Positions 23,353 to 37,625 of a stretch of DNA of 64,000 nucleotides are shown here, piece by piece. Location: NCBI GenBank assembly GCA_003254925.1, contig QANZ01007348.1, positions 72,146 to 136,145 of the forward strand. The letters are read 5' to 3'. The notes under the pieces were generated by a model, which made no database searches, had not been told where the DNA came from, and was given only the letters and a program-made list of their open reading frames with translations. A program made the translations under genes and the position numbers. Source of the DNA: Chamaecrista fasciculata. Lineage: Eukaryota > Streptophyta > Magnoliopsida > Fabales > Fabaceae. How positions within the stretch are numbered: position 1 is the first letter of the stretch; every line of letters starts with the position of its first letter.

Positions 23353-26300
23353 CTTAAGGGTGTGTTACAAATACAATTAAGACGAGTCTGGATAGTGTTT
23401 TGGTGAATGGGTTCTATTCTCTATCTAGTTCTAGTGTGTTTCGCTAGCATGACCAAGATAGAGAGAGATGAACGATCACGAAGGAGGAGGAAGATGAGGA
23501 TAGGGAGATTCATTTATAATATAAGGAAAAAATTCAGATTCAGGACAAAAAGATTCGGTGCTCGCATTCGGGTCGTCGCGTCTTTGTCGCACTTGCTAAC
23601 CCGATCAAAGTAATCAAACTCAACAAGCCCAATTTGGAGAATCGCAGGCAAAATTTTGTTGAAAAACGAAACCTCCTACAAGAAAATGAAAATAAAAATA
23701 AAAATTGGTGGATGTGTGTGGGAATCTTTGGATTCCGTACTTAACGCGGCGAATTGTTAATTAATAATTCCAATAAATTAAATAAATAAATAAATACATT
23801 TTGTTGTCTTGATGAGCGTGCGTGTCGAACAAGATTCTTTCTTTGTTTTGGTGGGCTGGTTGTGAGTTGTGACTATGAAGATAGCGGTGAAAAAGCGTGA
23901 TACAGTAAACATACATAGTTGACCTCAAACACTCAGTCATATTTAATTATTGAAATTAATGTAGGGGCACTTTGGTAAATTGGAACAGGGGTAGTGAGTC
24001 ACATTCACATTTCACAGAGAGTGAGAAATATATATATATGCTCCTGGCTTTGTTCTCGTGTTTGGCATGAAATTAAACTCCAAATCATGAAGCTTGTTGG
24101 TCAAAATAATGTGATGTTTGGACAGTGACCGCCATTTTTGACTTTGGATGATTGTTTTATTTTAATCTTTATCCACCGTCCGTAGTCCGTACCTGATAAA
24201 AACCCTCGTTATCAAATTGTGATGCCTCTTTATTATAATAAGGAGAGATAGAATATAACAATGTGGCATTCATGGTTTTAATTAATTAGCTAGTGATTAT
24301 CTTTTGAATTGACTTAAGGAGTCTTGTATTTATATTGATGTAATTCATTAAAACCATATTGGCTGTTGAGTACTGATATTTAATATGTTCATAATCTAAA
24401 TTGAAGACCACTTTTCAATATCAAACAAAATTGTTGATATATTTTCTATTATATACAAACCAATATGGAAATATAGATAATATATCTATTGATATATTAA
24501 TTTTCCTTTTCTTCTAAATTCTGATTATGGTATGCCTTTTTTTATTCAATATATATATATATATAATATCATAAATTACAAGGAAATAATTGATTGCTTT
24601 TGCCATATAGGATTCTGCAAAGTTTTTTTTTACCATCATTGAAAATTTTCATACTTTCTTCCCTCTTTCCCTTGTCCTGCGCTTTGTGTCATTTTCCATC
24701 TTTGTCCTTTTGTCTAAATCAAAGTTTCTGGTTTCTTCATATAGGAAAATAGTCTTTGGGGTAAATGATGATTTTTTCACTACTTTAGTAGTAGTGTGAA
24801 AGAACCTACTCCCTTTTTCACTTAAAACATTTTGTTTAATAAGACTCAACCGTACGTTATGCCTCTATGAAAACTTTAACTAATTATGTGCATATATAGA
24901 AGGGCATATGGCGGAGAAGGAAGTTTACTTATCATTATCGTCGATCAATTCTCACCCTTTGAATATTTCTCACGAAGTAAGTGAGAGGAAAAAGGAAATA
25001 TACACAATAGAAATTTAGAGTTTACCTGACTACCAGTAAATTTGTTAATGTAAAAATTTATGACTTTATGATTTCTATGCGTTGTTTTTTTTAAGAAAAA
25101 AAGAAAGAGAAAAAAATATTTTAATTTGTCCTTTATACATATTCATATAGTTGGCAAATAAATTAAAGGAGTAACGAAATAAATATGAATATGATTCTTG
25201 TGGATTATATTTTCAAAAGCTTCCATTCTAGCTAGTTTCATGTATTTACTCCTATTCTATTGTGTATATCAAAAGATGGAATTGATCTGAAAAAAAAAAG
25301 ACAATCATAAAAAGGAAAGTTGAGTACACCACAACACATTTATAGTTAAAAAACAATCAGAAGAATATAAACTAGTAGGGCGTCGAAGGACGCAGAACCA
25401 AACACACACACACAAAAAAAAAAGGAAGGCAGCGATGGATGAATGTTGGTCATGTGCAAGATTCTCGTGGGAATAGCATCTTGATTATATATAGAGAATT
25501 TACTGGAGTTAATTGTTTATGGAGAAAACAAAAAAAGAAAATATGATGATGGATGATTGATTGGTGTGGAGTTGAGTGGGTGGCTCACTTTCTCTCTCTC
25601 TCTTTCTCAACGTGGTCCTTGTGTATCTGTCCCAAATTAGAAACGGTAGGGACGTCGAATCGGAACGCGACACGTGGAGAGTGAGATTCTTTCTACGGTC
25701 CAGAGTGGTGGGTGGTGGTGGTCCGTTAACGAGGGGAATCGTGGGTTCCGGAATTTGAGAAAGGGACCAGAGTGAAGAGTCCATAAAGTGGAAACGACTA
25801 TTTGTTTTTTTTTTATTATTGAGTCAACGATTTAATTTCTTATTTATTAAAATAAATTATTCAATTTTTCATTTAAAATCTGTTAAATTATTTGATGATT
25901 TTGATGTTAAATGTTTAGAATGCACCATTAAATCCTATTTTGACATCCTAGTCATCTAAGCCAATTGAACCGGACCAACAAAGATAATTAAATCGGTCTA
26001 AAATTGAGTCAGACCAAAATATTCGTATTATATGTAAAGCTTCTATAAGGCATAAACTACTAAAGACTAATGAGCTGACATTAATAATTTTTGAACATGT
26101 GACACATAACGTGCACATGTGCTAAATTATAAAAACTAACGAGCTAACATTAATAATTTTTGAGGAACTAAATAGTTGAAACTATGAAAAGAGAGGGATA
26201 TTTTCTCGTGAATAAAATTACACAAGTAGGCAGTGGATCGCAGACAGATCGAGAGACACGAATTAAAACAAAATATAACGTTGAATTGAAACGCATAATA

Positions 26301-28140
26301 ATAATAGTAGACAGTAGTAGTACCTGGGATTCCTACGTTAGGGATTCCGTTGGGAGTGACGGGTAGCTAGAGAGGCGACACGTGTAAGGGGGGCATCCGC
26401 ATTCCAACATGTGAGATATTATAATATGTTTTGGGCCCTCCCTCCTCATCACTCATTACTCATTACTCTTTACATTGTTTGAGATAAGGATTCCCAGTGA
26501 TGGGCTTTCCTTCCTTTTGATTCTCTTCCCCAAACCCACATGACGATCGATGACCAACTTAAAGAATCAAACATCCAACAATTGTTATTTAACCCAACGT
26601 AACCCACATACCTAGATGCCTTCTCTTTCATCACCATCGGTTCTGTCTTTTTTTACTTTTTGGCTTATATATATATTAATTATATTTTAGTTTTTAATGT
26701 TTCGTGGCTCGGGACGTACTTTATTTTGGGGTTCAAACATCAAACGAACTCATCATCTCATCTTTAATTCATGGCATCTTCTTTATTGTATACAACTTTC
26801 AATATATATATATATATATGAATAAATTAAATGAGTAAACGTGATTTCTTTTGCTTTAGGAATAAGGGATTAAAAATGAACAATAGTAATTGGATAGGAC
26901 AGATTCTTCGTGCATGGTGGGAAATTGGATGTGATCTGCTAAATCAGATTTTGGATGAGACAGAGAGAAAGAGAGAGGCTAAGGAATAGGGGATATACAT
27001 TCGTTTAGCATCCATTCTATACCGTTGGAAACACGGCCAAAAAGCAGCTTCTGTTTAATTATATCGAGAATGCGATATTATTGTTTTCTTTGATCAACAA
27101 TTATTATGTTACCTACATAGCTGCACAAGTCTCTCCATGTTTGCCTTAAACAAGTAAACAAACCAACACGACATTTTACAACCACCAATAACTTGAGGCT
27201 ATTCAAGTCTCTTGTGTTTTCTGTGAATCTGTTCTAGTTTAATTGTTTTGATTATAAACTAGCTTCTTGATCAGAAGTTCTATTTCATTCACTGATCAGT
27301 ACATGTTTTAAACTTTTAATTGATTGATGACTGAAAAAAATGATAATTCAAATCTTAGAAGTATAATTTATACATTTTGGATATTAAAACTCATGGAATC
27401 AATACATTTAATAATTTTGTCTATAAAAATTGATTACGTGATAAGATGGTCTCGGGTGAGAGAGATTAGTTTCCGCCCATCATCTCAACCATTACATTTA
27501 GCCACATCATAACTTGTCTTGCTTTGATAAGTAATCAGCCGTCTATAATTATTTCGTACATTTACTTATATCTCTATATATTGCCTTCTTTCATTCATAA
27601 TTAGGTAATGCATGTCTTTTTAATTTTGAATTTGTAATTTTTATTTTTATCGACTCTATATTGACTTGACCGAAAGAATCAAAGAACATCATGAAACCTT
27701 ACTCTTGTGCAAATTGTTGTAAGTTCTCTCTACTCTCCAGGACTTAATTACAGTCATTAATTGAAATACGTATTAGTGAACCATGATTATATCCAGCTTA
27801 CATATTTTAAAATAATCCATTGAGTTTGAATCTCGGTTCCAACTTGATTCCATATTTTATTAATTATAATGTCACGAGCTAGGTTCGTCAATTCAATTGA
27901 ATGGTCCATAGATGAAAAACAGCTGGAAGAAACCAAATATGAAAGCAAGAGATTCTTTCAAGAATAAATATAGATGCATGCATTCCAAATTATTTAACTG
28001 AAAGCAAAGGTCTTGGTCACCCAATTATCTTTTGTAGTTATTTTATTATTTTTCTCTTTGGCCTGAAAAATCTACACCGTTGAAATAATTATGCCTTATA
28101 GCATGACAGGTGGTGCATCATGCATGAGGGGATGAAATCT
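23353..28140. other. Large intergenic region, no gene recognised
   Basis: It holds the HHO5-like promoter at its left end. AT-rich with short tandem phrases; for example a phrase containing ACATTAATAATTTTTGA occurs near 26063-26095 and again near 26131-26163. A less AT-rich island at 25560-25780 has a 91-codon minus-strand ORF without recognisable homology, which I do not call a gene. No tRNA or known miRNA precursor seen. Confidence 0.5.
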
Positions 28141-28180
28141 GCAAAATAATTATTTTTTTTATAACGCAAAATAATTATTT
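28141..28180 (-). mobile_element. Tiny poly(T)/poly(A) insertion with 15-bp duplication
   Basis: GCAAAATAATTATTT at 28141-28155 recurs at 28166-28180. The insert, read on the minus strand, is GTTAT followed by A residues. It resembles the other tail-only insertions, but the low complexity makes replication slippage an alternative. Confidence 0.4.
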
Positions 28181-28711
28181 AAGTGCGTACCTTATGCACC
28201 ATTAAATCAAAACTGACACATTTTCGAACTAAGTAACATTTTCTCGCTTTTATAATTCATGTAATCTCATTCTCTCTGAAAATTATTAAAATGAACTTTT
28301 TCAGTCACAAGATGTTGCCTTTCATCCACTATAATTGTCAATTATATTTTTTAAAAATAATTTTGTTGAGATTTTCTTACAAAATAAATTTAGACTACTA
28401 AACAACTATATTATAAAATATTTTCAATAATAGAACATCATTTTTTAAAGGGCACGGACTTATGAAAACTATGAGAAAGGAAAACAAACGCGATTTAATT
28501 TTAAATTTAATAAATTATTTTTATAATTTTCAAAATGCAAAAAAAAAAAAAGTGCTCTTTGAAAATTTATTTAGTATGTAAATCGATTCTAAAACGAAAG
28601 GAATATATGTTAGCACCTGACTTCTTCGTACATGGTATTTAATTTTATTGTTTTAAAATGGAAAAATAAAAATATCCTTTGTATTACAAGCTATTACTTG
28701 TAGGCAATGTT

Positions 28712-28965
28712 NNNNNNNNNNNNNNNNNNNNNNNNNNNNNNNNNNNNNNNNNNNNNNNNNNNNNNNNNNNNNNNNNNNNNNNNNNNNNNNNNNNNNNNNN
28801 NNNNNNNNNNNNNNNNNNNNNNNNNNNNNNNNNNNNNNNNNNNNNNNNNNNNNNNNNNNNNNNNNNNNNNNNNNNNNNNNNNNNNNNNNNNNNNNNNNNN
28901 NNNNNNNNNNNNNNNNNNNNNNNNNNNNNNNNNNNNNNNNNNNNNNNNNNNNNNNNNNNNNNNNN
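28712..28965. other. Assembly gap (254 N)
   Basis: Run of 254 undetermined bases. Its right edge coincides exactly with the end of an inverted-repeat element (28966), suggesting that a repeat broke the assembly. Confidence 0.98.
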
Positions 28966-29242
28966 GAGTAAACTACTAAATTGGTCCCTGGATTATTGAC
29001 TCGCTGACAGATTGGTCCCCGAATTTAGGAAATTGACAAATAGGTCCCCGAATTTTTCTAACATTTGTCAAATAGGTCCTTCTGTGCATGTTATTTGGGG
29101 ACTTATTTGACTAACGTTAGAAAAATTCGGGGACCTATTTGTCTCGTTAGAAAAATTCGAGGACCTATTTGTTAATTTCCTAAATTTGGGGACCAATCTG
29201 TCAGCGAACCAATAATCCAGGGACCAACTTGGTAGTTTACTC
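28966..29242. mobile_element. Inverted-repeat MITE at the gap edge
   Basis: GAGTAAACTACTAA at 28966 is mirrored by the element end GTAGTTTACTC at 29242. The arms contain repeated GGTCCCTGG and GGTCCCCGAATTT phrases and fold back over most of their length. The left flank is unknown because of the gap, so a target duplication cannot be checked. Confidence 0.75.
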
Positions 29243-29282
29243 GATGAATATCTTGCAATCATTAAAATAAAAATTCACGCAG

Positions 29283-29327
29283 CCACAAACCCCATTTTTT
29301 TTTTTGGCCTGAACCACAAACCCCATT
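29283..29327 (-). mobile_element. Tiny poly(T)/poly(A) insertion with 14-bp target duplication
   Basis: CCACAAACCCCATT at 29283-29296 recurs at 29314-29327. The insert on the minus strand is TTCAGGCC followed by an A run. The GGCC-A(n) end resembles the one at 10665-10683. Confidence 0.6.
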
Positions 29328-29665
29328 ACCCCAACATATTATTCATTATATTTTAGACATTTTTTTTAATTTCTTCCGGGATCATTAATTACATTTTAAA
29401 TCTATTTTAAATAAATTTAAAAATAAAATAAAACAAGCATTTCTCTATGGTATTGGAATTGGTACCTACTTTTGATTTTGTAAATTGTAATGAATAACTA
29501 AAATTCGCTTTTACGTTCTTATTCTCCTTGTGGGCAAATAAACTGAGCTAGATGAAATTGAGGATGAGGACGGATTAAAGTTTAGAATTCTAGGACTAGA
29601 GATACCAAATTTGTAAAATGTAGAACTATTATCGGATGCAAAATTGTTGCTTCCGTATGAATCAT

Positions 29666-29895
29666 AGACACTAACTCAGATACGGGATACGATATAGACA
29701 CGGACACATTGACACATCAATTTCTTAAAATTACTTAACACGAACTTTAATAATTACAATATTCATTCATTATATACGTCATATGTGTCATTATTTTTTA
29801 TTGTTTATCATGTTAAAGTCACTAAAAATTAATTTTATATTATAAAATTTAAAGATATGTGTCATATACTCGTATGAGTGTTGGATAGGACACTT
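29666..29895 (-). repeat. Dispersed repeat with GTGTCC-type ends, copy 1
   Basis: GACACGGACACATTGACACA near 29695 and AGGACACT near 29887 bound a sequence resembling, in inverted orientation, the insert at about 50618-50895. Both share an AT-rich interior with the phrase containing ATGATACACATGACATA or its diverged complement. No coding capacity. Confidence 0.45.
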
Positions 29896-30715
29896 TCCTG
29901 ACAGAACGACACTCTCAAGATGAAGAGAGCATGCTTTATAATTGCTTCCACAATCGGCAGTCAAACTCAAAAACCCATTAGCAACAAGTAATTCAGAAAG
30001 AGAAGATGGATGAGGCTGCTAGTACATGCCAATGTATCCTGCACAAAACAATAGCTTTCTTTGGTGCCTGTGCTCTAGTTCATGAATCATAAATCGTCAT
30101 AATGATAGAAAGGAGGTTGCTTTCATTATTATATCAGAGGCGTCAAGGATTGCCATATGGTTGCTGCGTGTGCATGTAATCTCAATCCTCAGAAAATGCC
30201 GCAAAAGTCTTTTTCAATTAAGCCAACTACCCTACAGCGAATTCCGTGAGAATGATTTTACAACAGATGGATCGAGAAGTAAGAAAATTTTGTGACTATA
30301 CATCTTGAAATTTCAGAGTTTATGAATCGCGAACTTTCCTTCATCCATACACGTCTCTATCATATAAATTACCCTGTTCACTCATTCTGCAGCCATCAAA
30401 CATGGATTCAACTTCTGGTAAAGAGTATCTAATGGAAAAGTATGCATCTAGATACTCATGGTCAGAATTTATGTTCTGGCCTTCAGTAAGAAAAAGGAGA
30501 AATGAATGCTGTCCTTGAACATGAAATATAAGAAAATTTCATTAAAAAAAATATGTTGTAACATAAGCTTTGAGACAAGGTTTACTGAAAATCTGTCATT
30601 TACTAACTTCCGTTTTTCCAGAGGGCAAAGAAAAGAAGAAAGTACCAAAAAGTAAAAATGTTCAACAAAATTCCCCATTTTTCTCAGGCACGCAGAACTA
30701 CAATGTACAAGCATC
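29896..30715. other. 3' flank of the SWIB gene
   Basis: Probable 3' UTR and spacer downstream of the minus-strand SWIB gene. No separate gene is visible. Confidence 0.5.
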
Positions 30716-33700
30716 TCATTGCTCTGCCTTTATGAAATGAGGAGCCAGTAGTTTCGTAACTGTGAAGCCATTGAAGGAGTCAACATCAAAGAGTTCTTTC
30801 AGCTTCTCATCACAAATTATTTTCCTCTTGTCAGAAGGATCCTTCACAAAAGCAAACAGAAGTTTTACCGCAAAGGTATGAAGAATTAAAGACGGGAAGG
30901 GGATAATGAAAAAGCCCAACTAACAGTTATGTGGAATCTTTCAATTAGAGTTCAGCTGGCCCTTTAACCAGAAAGAATAAAAAAAAGAAGGAACAAGCTT
31001 GCTCCTCATTAAGTGCATATCTTATCAATGGTCAAGTGAGCAATTCTTCCGTACAACATGATCCATGTGCATATAACAGTTAAGATTGTGTCCGCACGTC
31101 CGCCCCACATTATAGATGCAAATTCAAACTTCATATGTACTTTTACATCATATTGCTTGTAAGAAAAATTCCAGAATAGTTCGATTTATGACTTACTGGT
31201 TCATTTATGCTTAAAAAAAATCATAATAACATTAATTGATAAAAGAAAGCAATGGGTTATATGAACCACGATTTTCAGTCTCATATTTCCACATACCTGG
31301 TCATGAGTTCAGAGAAAAAGACAAAGATTAATAAGGTAGGTTGCCAATCAACATAAGATAGGAGCAATCATAAAAAAGAGTGGAGGAAAAGTTTACACGC
31401 TTGAATCTCTTAATTTGTACTCTCCATAAATCCAATCTTTCTAATTTCCTTGCACTTTGAGAGAGATATATTGAGCATCAATGGTAGAACCAAGCACATT
31501 TCGATAAAAAAAATCAATGATAAGTCAAATTGCTTTCCACAAAGCATCTTGAATGAGAGATACGGAGTGCTGTCCCAATCCCCCTTCATGTATAAATTCC
31601 AACTTTCTTATTGTTAAAAAGGTCACGATATATTATATTCTACCATATTCCCCAATAAGTCCTGTTTTCTCCATCAATAAAAAAATGGACTTGCTATAAC
31701 TATTGTCTATTGCAGCAGTAATGACCAGAAATCACCAAATCAAAACTAATTACAGGATAAATAAAGGGATATTTCATGCAGATCCAAACTTGAACTAGAT
31801 TAATATTTCACTAACAATCATATCTCTAAATTTGATTTTTTGTTTGAAGTGCACAAATCTGTAGAGCCAAAGCTAACAAGACAAGCATACAATCGTGCAT
31901 CAACATGTGCAAAGTGTGAAACCTTATCTTCAAGGATCATAGCAAATATCATATACTCAGCTAGTTGATACTGCTGAATGACAGTTTAAAGGAATGACAA
32001 ACCTGAAGGTTATTTCCTTTTATGTAATCCCACATTCTTTTTATGACATCAGCCCTTGATAATGCACTTTCTCCGGTACCAAGGAAGTTTACAAGGGCAT
32101 CAGATAGTTGAAGAGGAGCAAGAAAACCTGATTTCCCCCCCTTCTGTCGTTTCTCCTTTCTTTTTGGTTCATCTAGATCTGTAACGAAGGTAGGTAAATG
32201 ATGTAGTAAACATGCTGTTGTTAATTGACTATTATACTCATTTATAAAAAGAGAACGGATACAGAATAACTTCAACAGCATAAAATACAATTTCAACAAA
32301 ATAAAAGGTTTAGTCACTTTTCGAAAGTGTGTTCACTAAGACAAATCCACGAGGAAATGTCCTTTTTTTTTTTTTCCACAGAATGAAAACAATGAATATT
32401 AGTCAAACCATGAAAAAAAAAATTAAGCTGAGAGCAAGATACGAAAGAGCAATATTATAATAGAATTGGCAAGGACAGGGCTTTGTTATTTGGTGAGTAT
32501 GCATATAAATTCTACATTAAAGAACTAAGCAAACTGTAATGGAATTCAACAACCACACCTTCTTCTCTCTCTTGCTTCTTCTGCTTTTCCTTTGGTGCAG
32601 ACTTCACCTGGACAACTATATAAAGAAATGCAGTTTAAACAATACTTTTAATTGTCTATGTAAAATTGACAGGTGGAATAAACAGGAAATCTTGAGCCCA
32701 CAGTAGCATGAAATAAAATTAAGTAATGGTGGACCAGGAAAACATATATCAAATCAATTTAAGTTCTTAGTTCAACACTACTTAAAACTAGGACTGGCAA
32801 CAATTACGCAACTAAAAAAAAATCACAAGGATTAAGAGTTTTGCCTTGCCAATCAAAAGCAAAAAACAACCCACTCAATATCCAACGTCTTACATAGCAA
32901 TTAGTAACAGAAGGTTGCAGCAGCATACCATCATCTGAGTCCAATGGCCAGATATGCTTTGTCAATGCTTTGTTCATTTGAAACATATTGATGACATCGA
33001 CACCAAAGATAGAGCGCAGTGGTTCATCACAAATTATATTCCGCTTGTTACTTGGGTCTTGCAAATCCTTCTTCCTAATATAGGCCCATAATTGCTTAAC
33101 AACCTAAGCCCAACATTATAATAGATGCTATAAGGTTATATAAGAATTACACACAACTCATTATTATAAGAAATTCTAGGTATACCTCAGTCCTAGCCAT
33201 TTCTGGTGCTCCAACGAATTCCTGAAGTAGGGGAGAGAGTCTACACAATTTGCAGAAACCACCACCTTTTTTCTTGACCTCATTTCCAGACTTTTTAGAT
33301 CTGAGATGCAAGATGAGACGACAATAATTAAACAATGGCATCCAGCAAAAGAAAATAATATAGACATGTAGAAAATGCTTGTTAATTGGAATTGGGTACA
33401 TAATCTATCCTATGTTGCATGTAATGGCAAATATATAAGATGGATTCTTCACATAAAGAAGTACAGTGATACTAAATATCACTATAATGATATATATCAC
33501 ACAAACAGTTAGTCACACTCAAAATTATTATTGTAAAAACACAAATAATATGTATAATTCTGGAGTTGAAAGAGGAACCAAATCACAACATGATTCTAAA
33601 CACCCATATTTTTTCCCTTTTAACTGGTTATAAGGTCTGGTTCTCCTTTTGATGCCCAATGTAATTGTTCAAAAGCAAAAAAAAAAAAAATGAAAAAGAA

Positions 33701-35613
33701 GAGAAAACTACTAGCATGTATTCTCTATTAGCAAAACATCAAAAAGGATAATTCATCGAGACATCAATCATAACCAGAGAAACAAAAGAAAGCAGCAATG
33801 CGTAAGATGATGCCTACAATGCATCTTTGTGCAAAACTCTTCACTAGAAAGATGATGATTTTCTTCAAATGGTATTTATATCAAGCTTAAGTGCATAACA
33901 CCAAGAATATTAGAATGGAATTCTTCTCAACCAGCCACCTGTCTAAGTCCAAATAAGAAAGCTATGGCTAGCAATTTGGAAATATATTTTGCCATCTTTT
34001 GACTAAAGACAATTAAAGCCAATGCATTGGATAAATAAGCACCAGCTTTTGAAATTTTCTTAGTAAAAATATGGGAGATCAGTATGTTATAAACTATAAT
34101 GCAAGACATAGACAAAATAGTTTACATGATGTATTCTTTTTATTGTATGGGGCAGGGAAGGAGTTTAACTTGGAGATTCCATAACTTAAAAAGGCACCTT
34201 CTGGAGCAATCTCCTGCAGGCAATCACGCAAGCGCATAAGTATAACCATTTCCGCCACAGGGATATGATCTAACCATAGCATTAATTAACAAAAGTGATT
34301 ATTTATAGAATTAGTAAGAGGGATAAAAATCCTATAGTGTGCTCTTATGTTTTCCAATGAATATTTTGATAAAACAATCAACACCATAAAAAGGCATTTA
34401 GCTTGAGCAAGCTGAAGAGAAGGAACAAGGGATGAATTCATTCATATAGAACTATGAAGAGTTCAAAGAGAGGCCTTCGTTCTCTGGGTCTGTTTGTGTG
34501 CATGTGAAGCTTAAAAACATTATTTGCCTTTGTTGTGGAGGGAATTTGCTTGTGCTGGTAGCTTTTTTTTTTTGTGGGGTGGCGGGAGAACTTAGAAGTT
34601 AAGAAAAAGCCCAAATCAACCAATAATTTAACAATTTTGAGGTGCTTTGTAAAACAGGTGCAAGAGGCACATGAGTGATAAACAAGGACGACTATTCAAA
34701 TTTAAGAGTGTAGATGGAAATCTGCGTTTTCAATCTTTAATAGTACAGAGAGGCAGGCCATCAAGATTGAATTTTGGAAAGTCACAGCCTCACAGGCATT
34801 ACCGTATAAGAAAGCATAACTAGATTTTCTCGTTGATAAAGCAAAGAATAATATTAATATGCACATAAAGACTAATAATGAACACTTCTTTCTTCATGTA
34901 AACCTGTAATGCAAGTAACCTTCAAAAACACACAAAGTTCAAGACAATAAGAAATGCATCCAAGTGGACCCCAACTTGTGAGAATAACTCACGAAGCCAT
35001 GTGCGTGACTCATCAGAGGATACTCGTGAATTTCAACTAAAAACAACTACGAAAGTATGTAAATTGCTTTCCGGAGTCAACTTGAATGGTGCCTCATGTG
35101 CAATACAATACTTTCGGATTATGATTCTGCAAATTACAAATTGATACTGAAATCCAGCACCAGGTATTGCCTCATTCCAAGATTCACACAAGATAAAAAA
35201 AAAAATCACAAATTCTACTCTACACGAAGCGTAATTAAAACAACAACAACAAGAAGAACTAACCGTTTTTGGTCCTTCCCATTCCTGGCTCGCTTGACTT
35301 TCTCTTGGTCTCCTTCATCATCGTCTTGCATTTGTTCATTCGAATCTGTGCTTTCTTCTGATTGGGGCTCAGCGTCATCTTGTTGATCTTGTTCATCGTC
35401 TGGTTCTTCCGGTTCCTCCTTTGATGGGCCTTGCTCGTGCTCGCTTTGAAGGAACAAGTCCACCTGTGCCCTAATGAATGCCTTCCTATCCGATAAGTCG
35501 ATTCCAAAATCCGCCTCTAACTGCCGGCGCACTGTAGCAGTAGTGGTAGTGTTGAGGTCGGAGCTCCGAAGAAACTCTCGGAGCCGACCGATTAGCTCCG
35601 ATTCGGAGACCAT
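30716..35613 (-). CDS. Double-SWIB (BAF60b-type) chromatin protein with DEK_C domain
   Basis: Predicted nuclear protein related to Arabidopsis At4g22360 and yeast UAF30/spp27, linked to chromatin remodelling and RNA polymerase I upstream activation. Six exons: 35264-35613, 33186-33300, 32929-33103, 32559-32615, 32003-32178 and 30716-30841, giving 332 aa with matching phases. Residues 1-60 form a DEK_C-like helical domain (MVSESELIGRLREFL). Residues about 65-105 are highly acidic. SWIB domain 1 spans about 131-212 and domain 2 about 252-330. Each has the split DPSN(D)KR..IICDE..L motif shared between exons, so the two domains are an ancient internal duplication with parallel exon borders. A lysine-rich linker (215-250) separates them. 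Whether it sits in a SWI/SNF complex or in the Pol I factor cannot be told from sequence. Confidence 0.92.
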
Positions 35614-37417
35614 TTGGAGGCTTCAGCTTCAGAAAGTGTTGCAATTGGTGGCGCAGAAAGAGTGAGCAAAGAGGATTTTCGAGTTTCGAGTGCGAACCAA
35701 GAAGAGAGGGTATGGGGATTGAAGAGGGAGAAGAGTTGGGGACACCAATGGAAATAAATGAAAAGACTCTCTTTCTCTTATTTCTCTACCCTGTTTCTCG
35801 TTACTCGTTAATGATGGCAGTACACGGACCTACGAGCTTCACACGTGCCTCTTTGTAGAGCTTTATTAGAGAGACATTTTAACCGCATATTTGCCCCTCT
35901 GCTTTTGCCCTAATTACATTCCCCCTCCTGCACTTTATTTACTTACCCAATATTACAAAAATACAAAACACAATGCAACTTGCAATTTCATATTCCTATT
36001 CCTATTAGGTATTAGCATATCAACCCCAACGGCAAATGAATTTTTTGTTACCACTTCACTATCATTATAATAAATTCAATTTTTGAAAAAAATAAAAATA
36101 AAAGTTAATGATATAGAATTAAGAGTATTCTAACCTTAATATCCATATTAGGAGAAAACTTGTTAAATAAATCAATATTTCAATTTATACAAATTTATTT
36201 TCATCAATATTTTATATTTATACCTATTAAAAATAATAAAAAGCATAAATAAAAATATTATTAAAATATTTTAATATGTATATATAACCTTTTATCTTTA
36301 TAGTTGAATATTTTTTCAACGCACAAAGTTTTAAATTATTATATATATTTAAATAAATATGTAATATTATTGAAAAAAATATATATATTTAATATCACAA
36401 GTAAGGTATCATCATACTTGGATTTACATGTACTTGAACTCAGATTCAGACTTATAAGATAAAATTACAAATTTTTATTGAATATGTATATTTTGATCAT
36501 CCATATTTCAACCTAATAACATTGTTCATTGTTAATTTTAAAATTTCTAAATAATTGAAATGAGATCTTAATATATATATAAAGTATAATTTTTCTCTAA
36601 TTGGACTCCTTTAAATAAAATTGATATTTGAAAATAAATAAATAATAGATACCAAAATGGGATTTTCTTTCCTTTATAAACAAACTTGAGAGAAGGAGTA
36701 ATGTACTGAAACTGCCAATGAGAAAAACTCTACTCTGGAATCTGGACAACGGAAGATGATGCAAGAGGTGAGGAATGAAGGAAAACGCCTCCAATAAATT
36801 TCGTTCAAATATTATAATAAATTCTTTCCAAATGTTTCTGGTCCACTTACATTTTATCTGCAATTTAAAGTTATTGGAGTCTACTCTGAATTGTTATTTA
36901 CTTCAAAATTATATTTTAAAACTACAAATTCATGATAAAATATAGTGATTAAGAAGTTGTTTGTTTACATTTGATAAATATTTGTTTAAAATATATATTT
37001 TTGCCATGAAATTATCAACAATTATATTAATTTAATTCCATCAAAATAAGATATGAATTTAAGAAAGTTGGTAAAAGCATATAGGAATAATTAAGAATGC
37101 AATTAAAATAGGTAGATCATGAATAATTTTTAATAAATAAAATTTATTTGGAAAAGATTATGCTTCATCTTCAGCTTTCAATGGGAAATGTCAAAATTTT
37201 GCTTCTTTCTGGGATGTGGTCTACAAAATCGACCAGATATAAAATCATAAAAAACAAATGCTGTTTGAAATATAAGAGATTTATCTAATGGATAAGCATT
37301 GCCGGGTTTTCAGATGAACAAAAGTGAATAAAAACTTAAATACCATCATAAATAAACTTAAATAGGTTTGTTGGAAGTTTTCATGAAGTCTTGCTCGGTA
37401 TAAATTTTCAATTAATA

Positions 37418-37508
37418 CATAACAAACTCGTTCCCTTGTAAGCGTTTAAATTTGACATCTTCANCATAACAAACTCTCCCTTGTAAGCGTTTAAATTTGA
37501 CATCTTCA
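37418..37508. other. Probable unmerged contig overlap around one N
   Basis: A segment containing CTTGTAAGCGTTTAAATTTG occurs at 37418-37463 and again at 37465-37508, separated by a single N at 37464. The copies differ only by a two-base indel. A lone N between duplicated ends is typical of overlapping contig ends joined without merging. Confidence 0.75.
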
Positions 37509-37625
37509 AATTTTCCGAGACTTCGATACCTAAATTACTATATTTTGATGATTATTTACTGGATGCGTCTCTACCGTACCTTCATACATGCGTCTCAACT
37601 ATTTCAAAATTTTAATTTTAATTAT

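Noticed and set aside
25509..25784. 91-codon minus-strand ORF in a less AT-rich island
   Set aside because: No homology recognised, and the opposite strand is equally open. Likely non-coding; only transcript evidence would change this.
23353..28711. Hidden miRNA gene in the large spacer
   Set aside because: I looked for common plant miRNA sequences (miR156, 160, 164, 166, 171, 172, 319, 393, 396 types) and found none.
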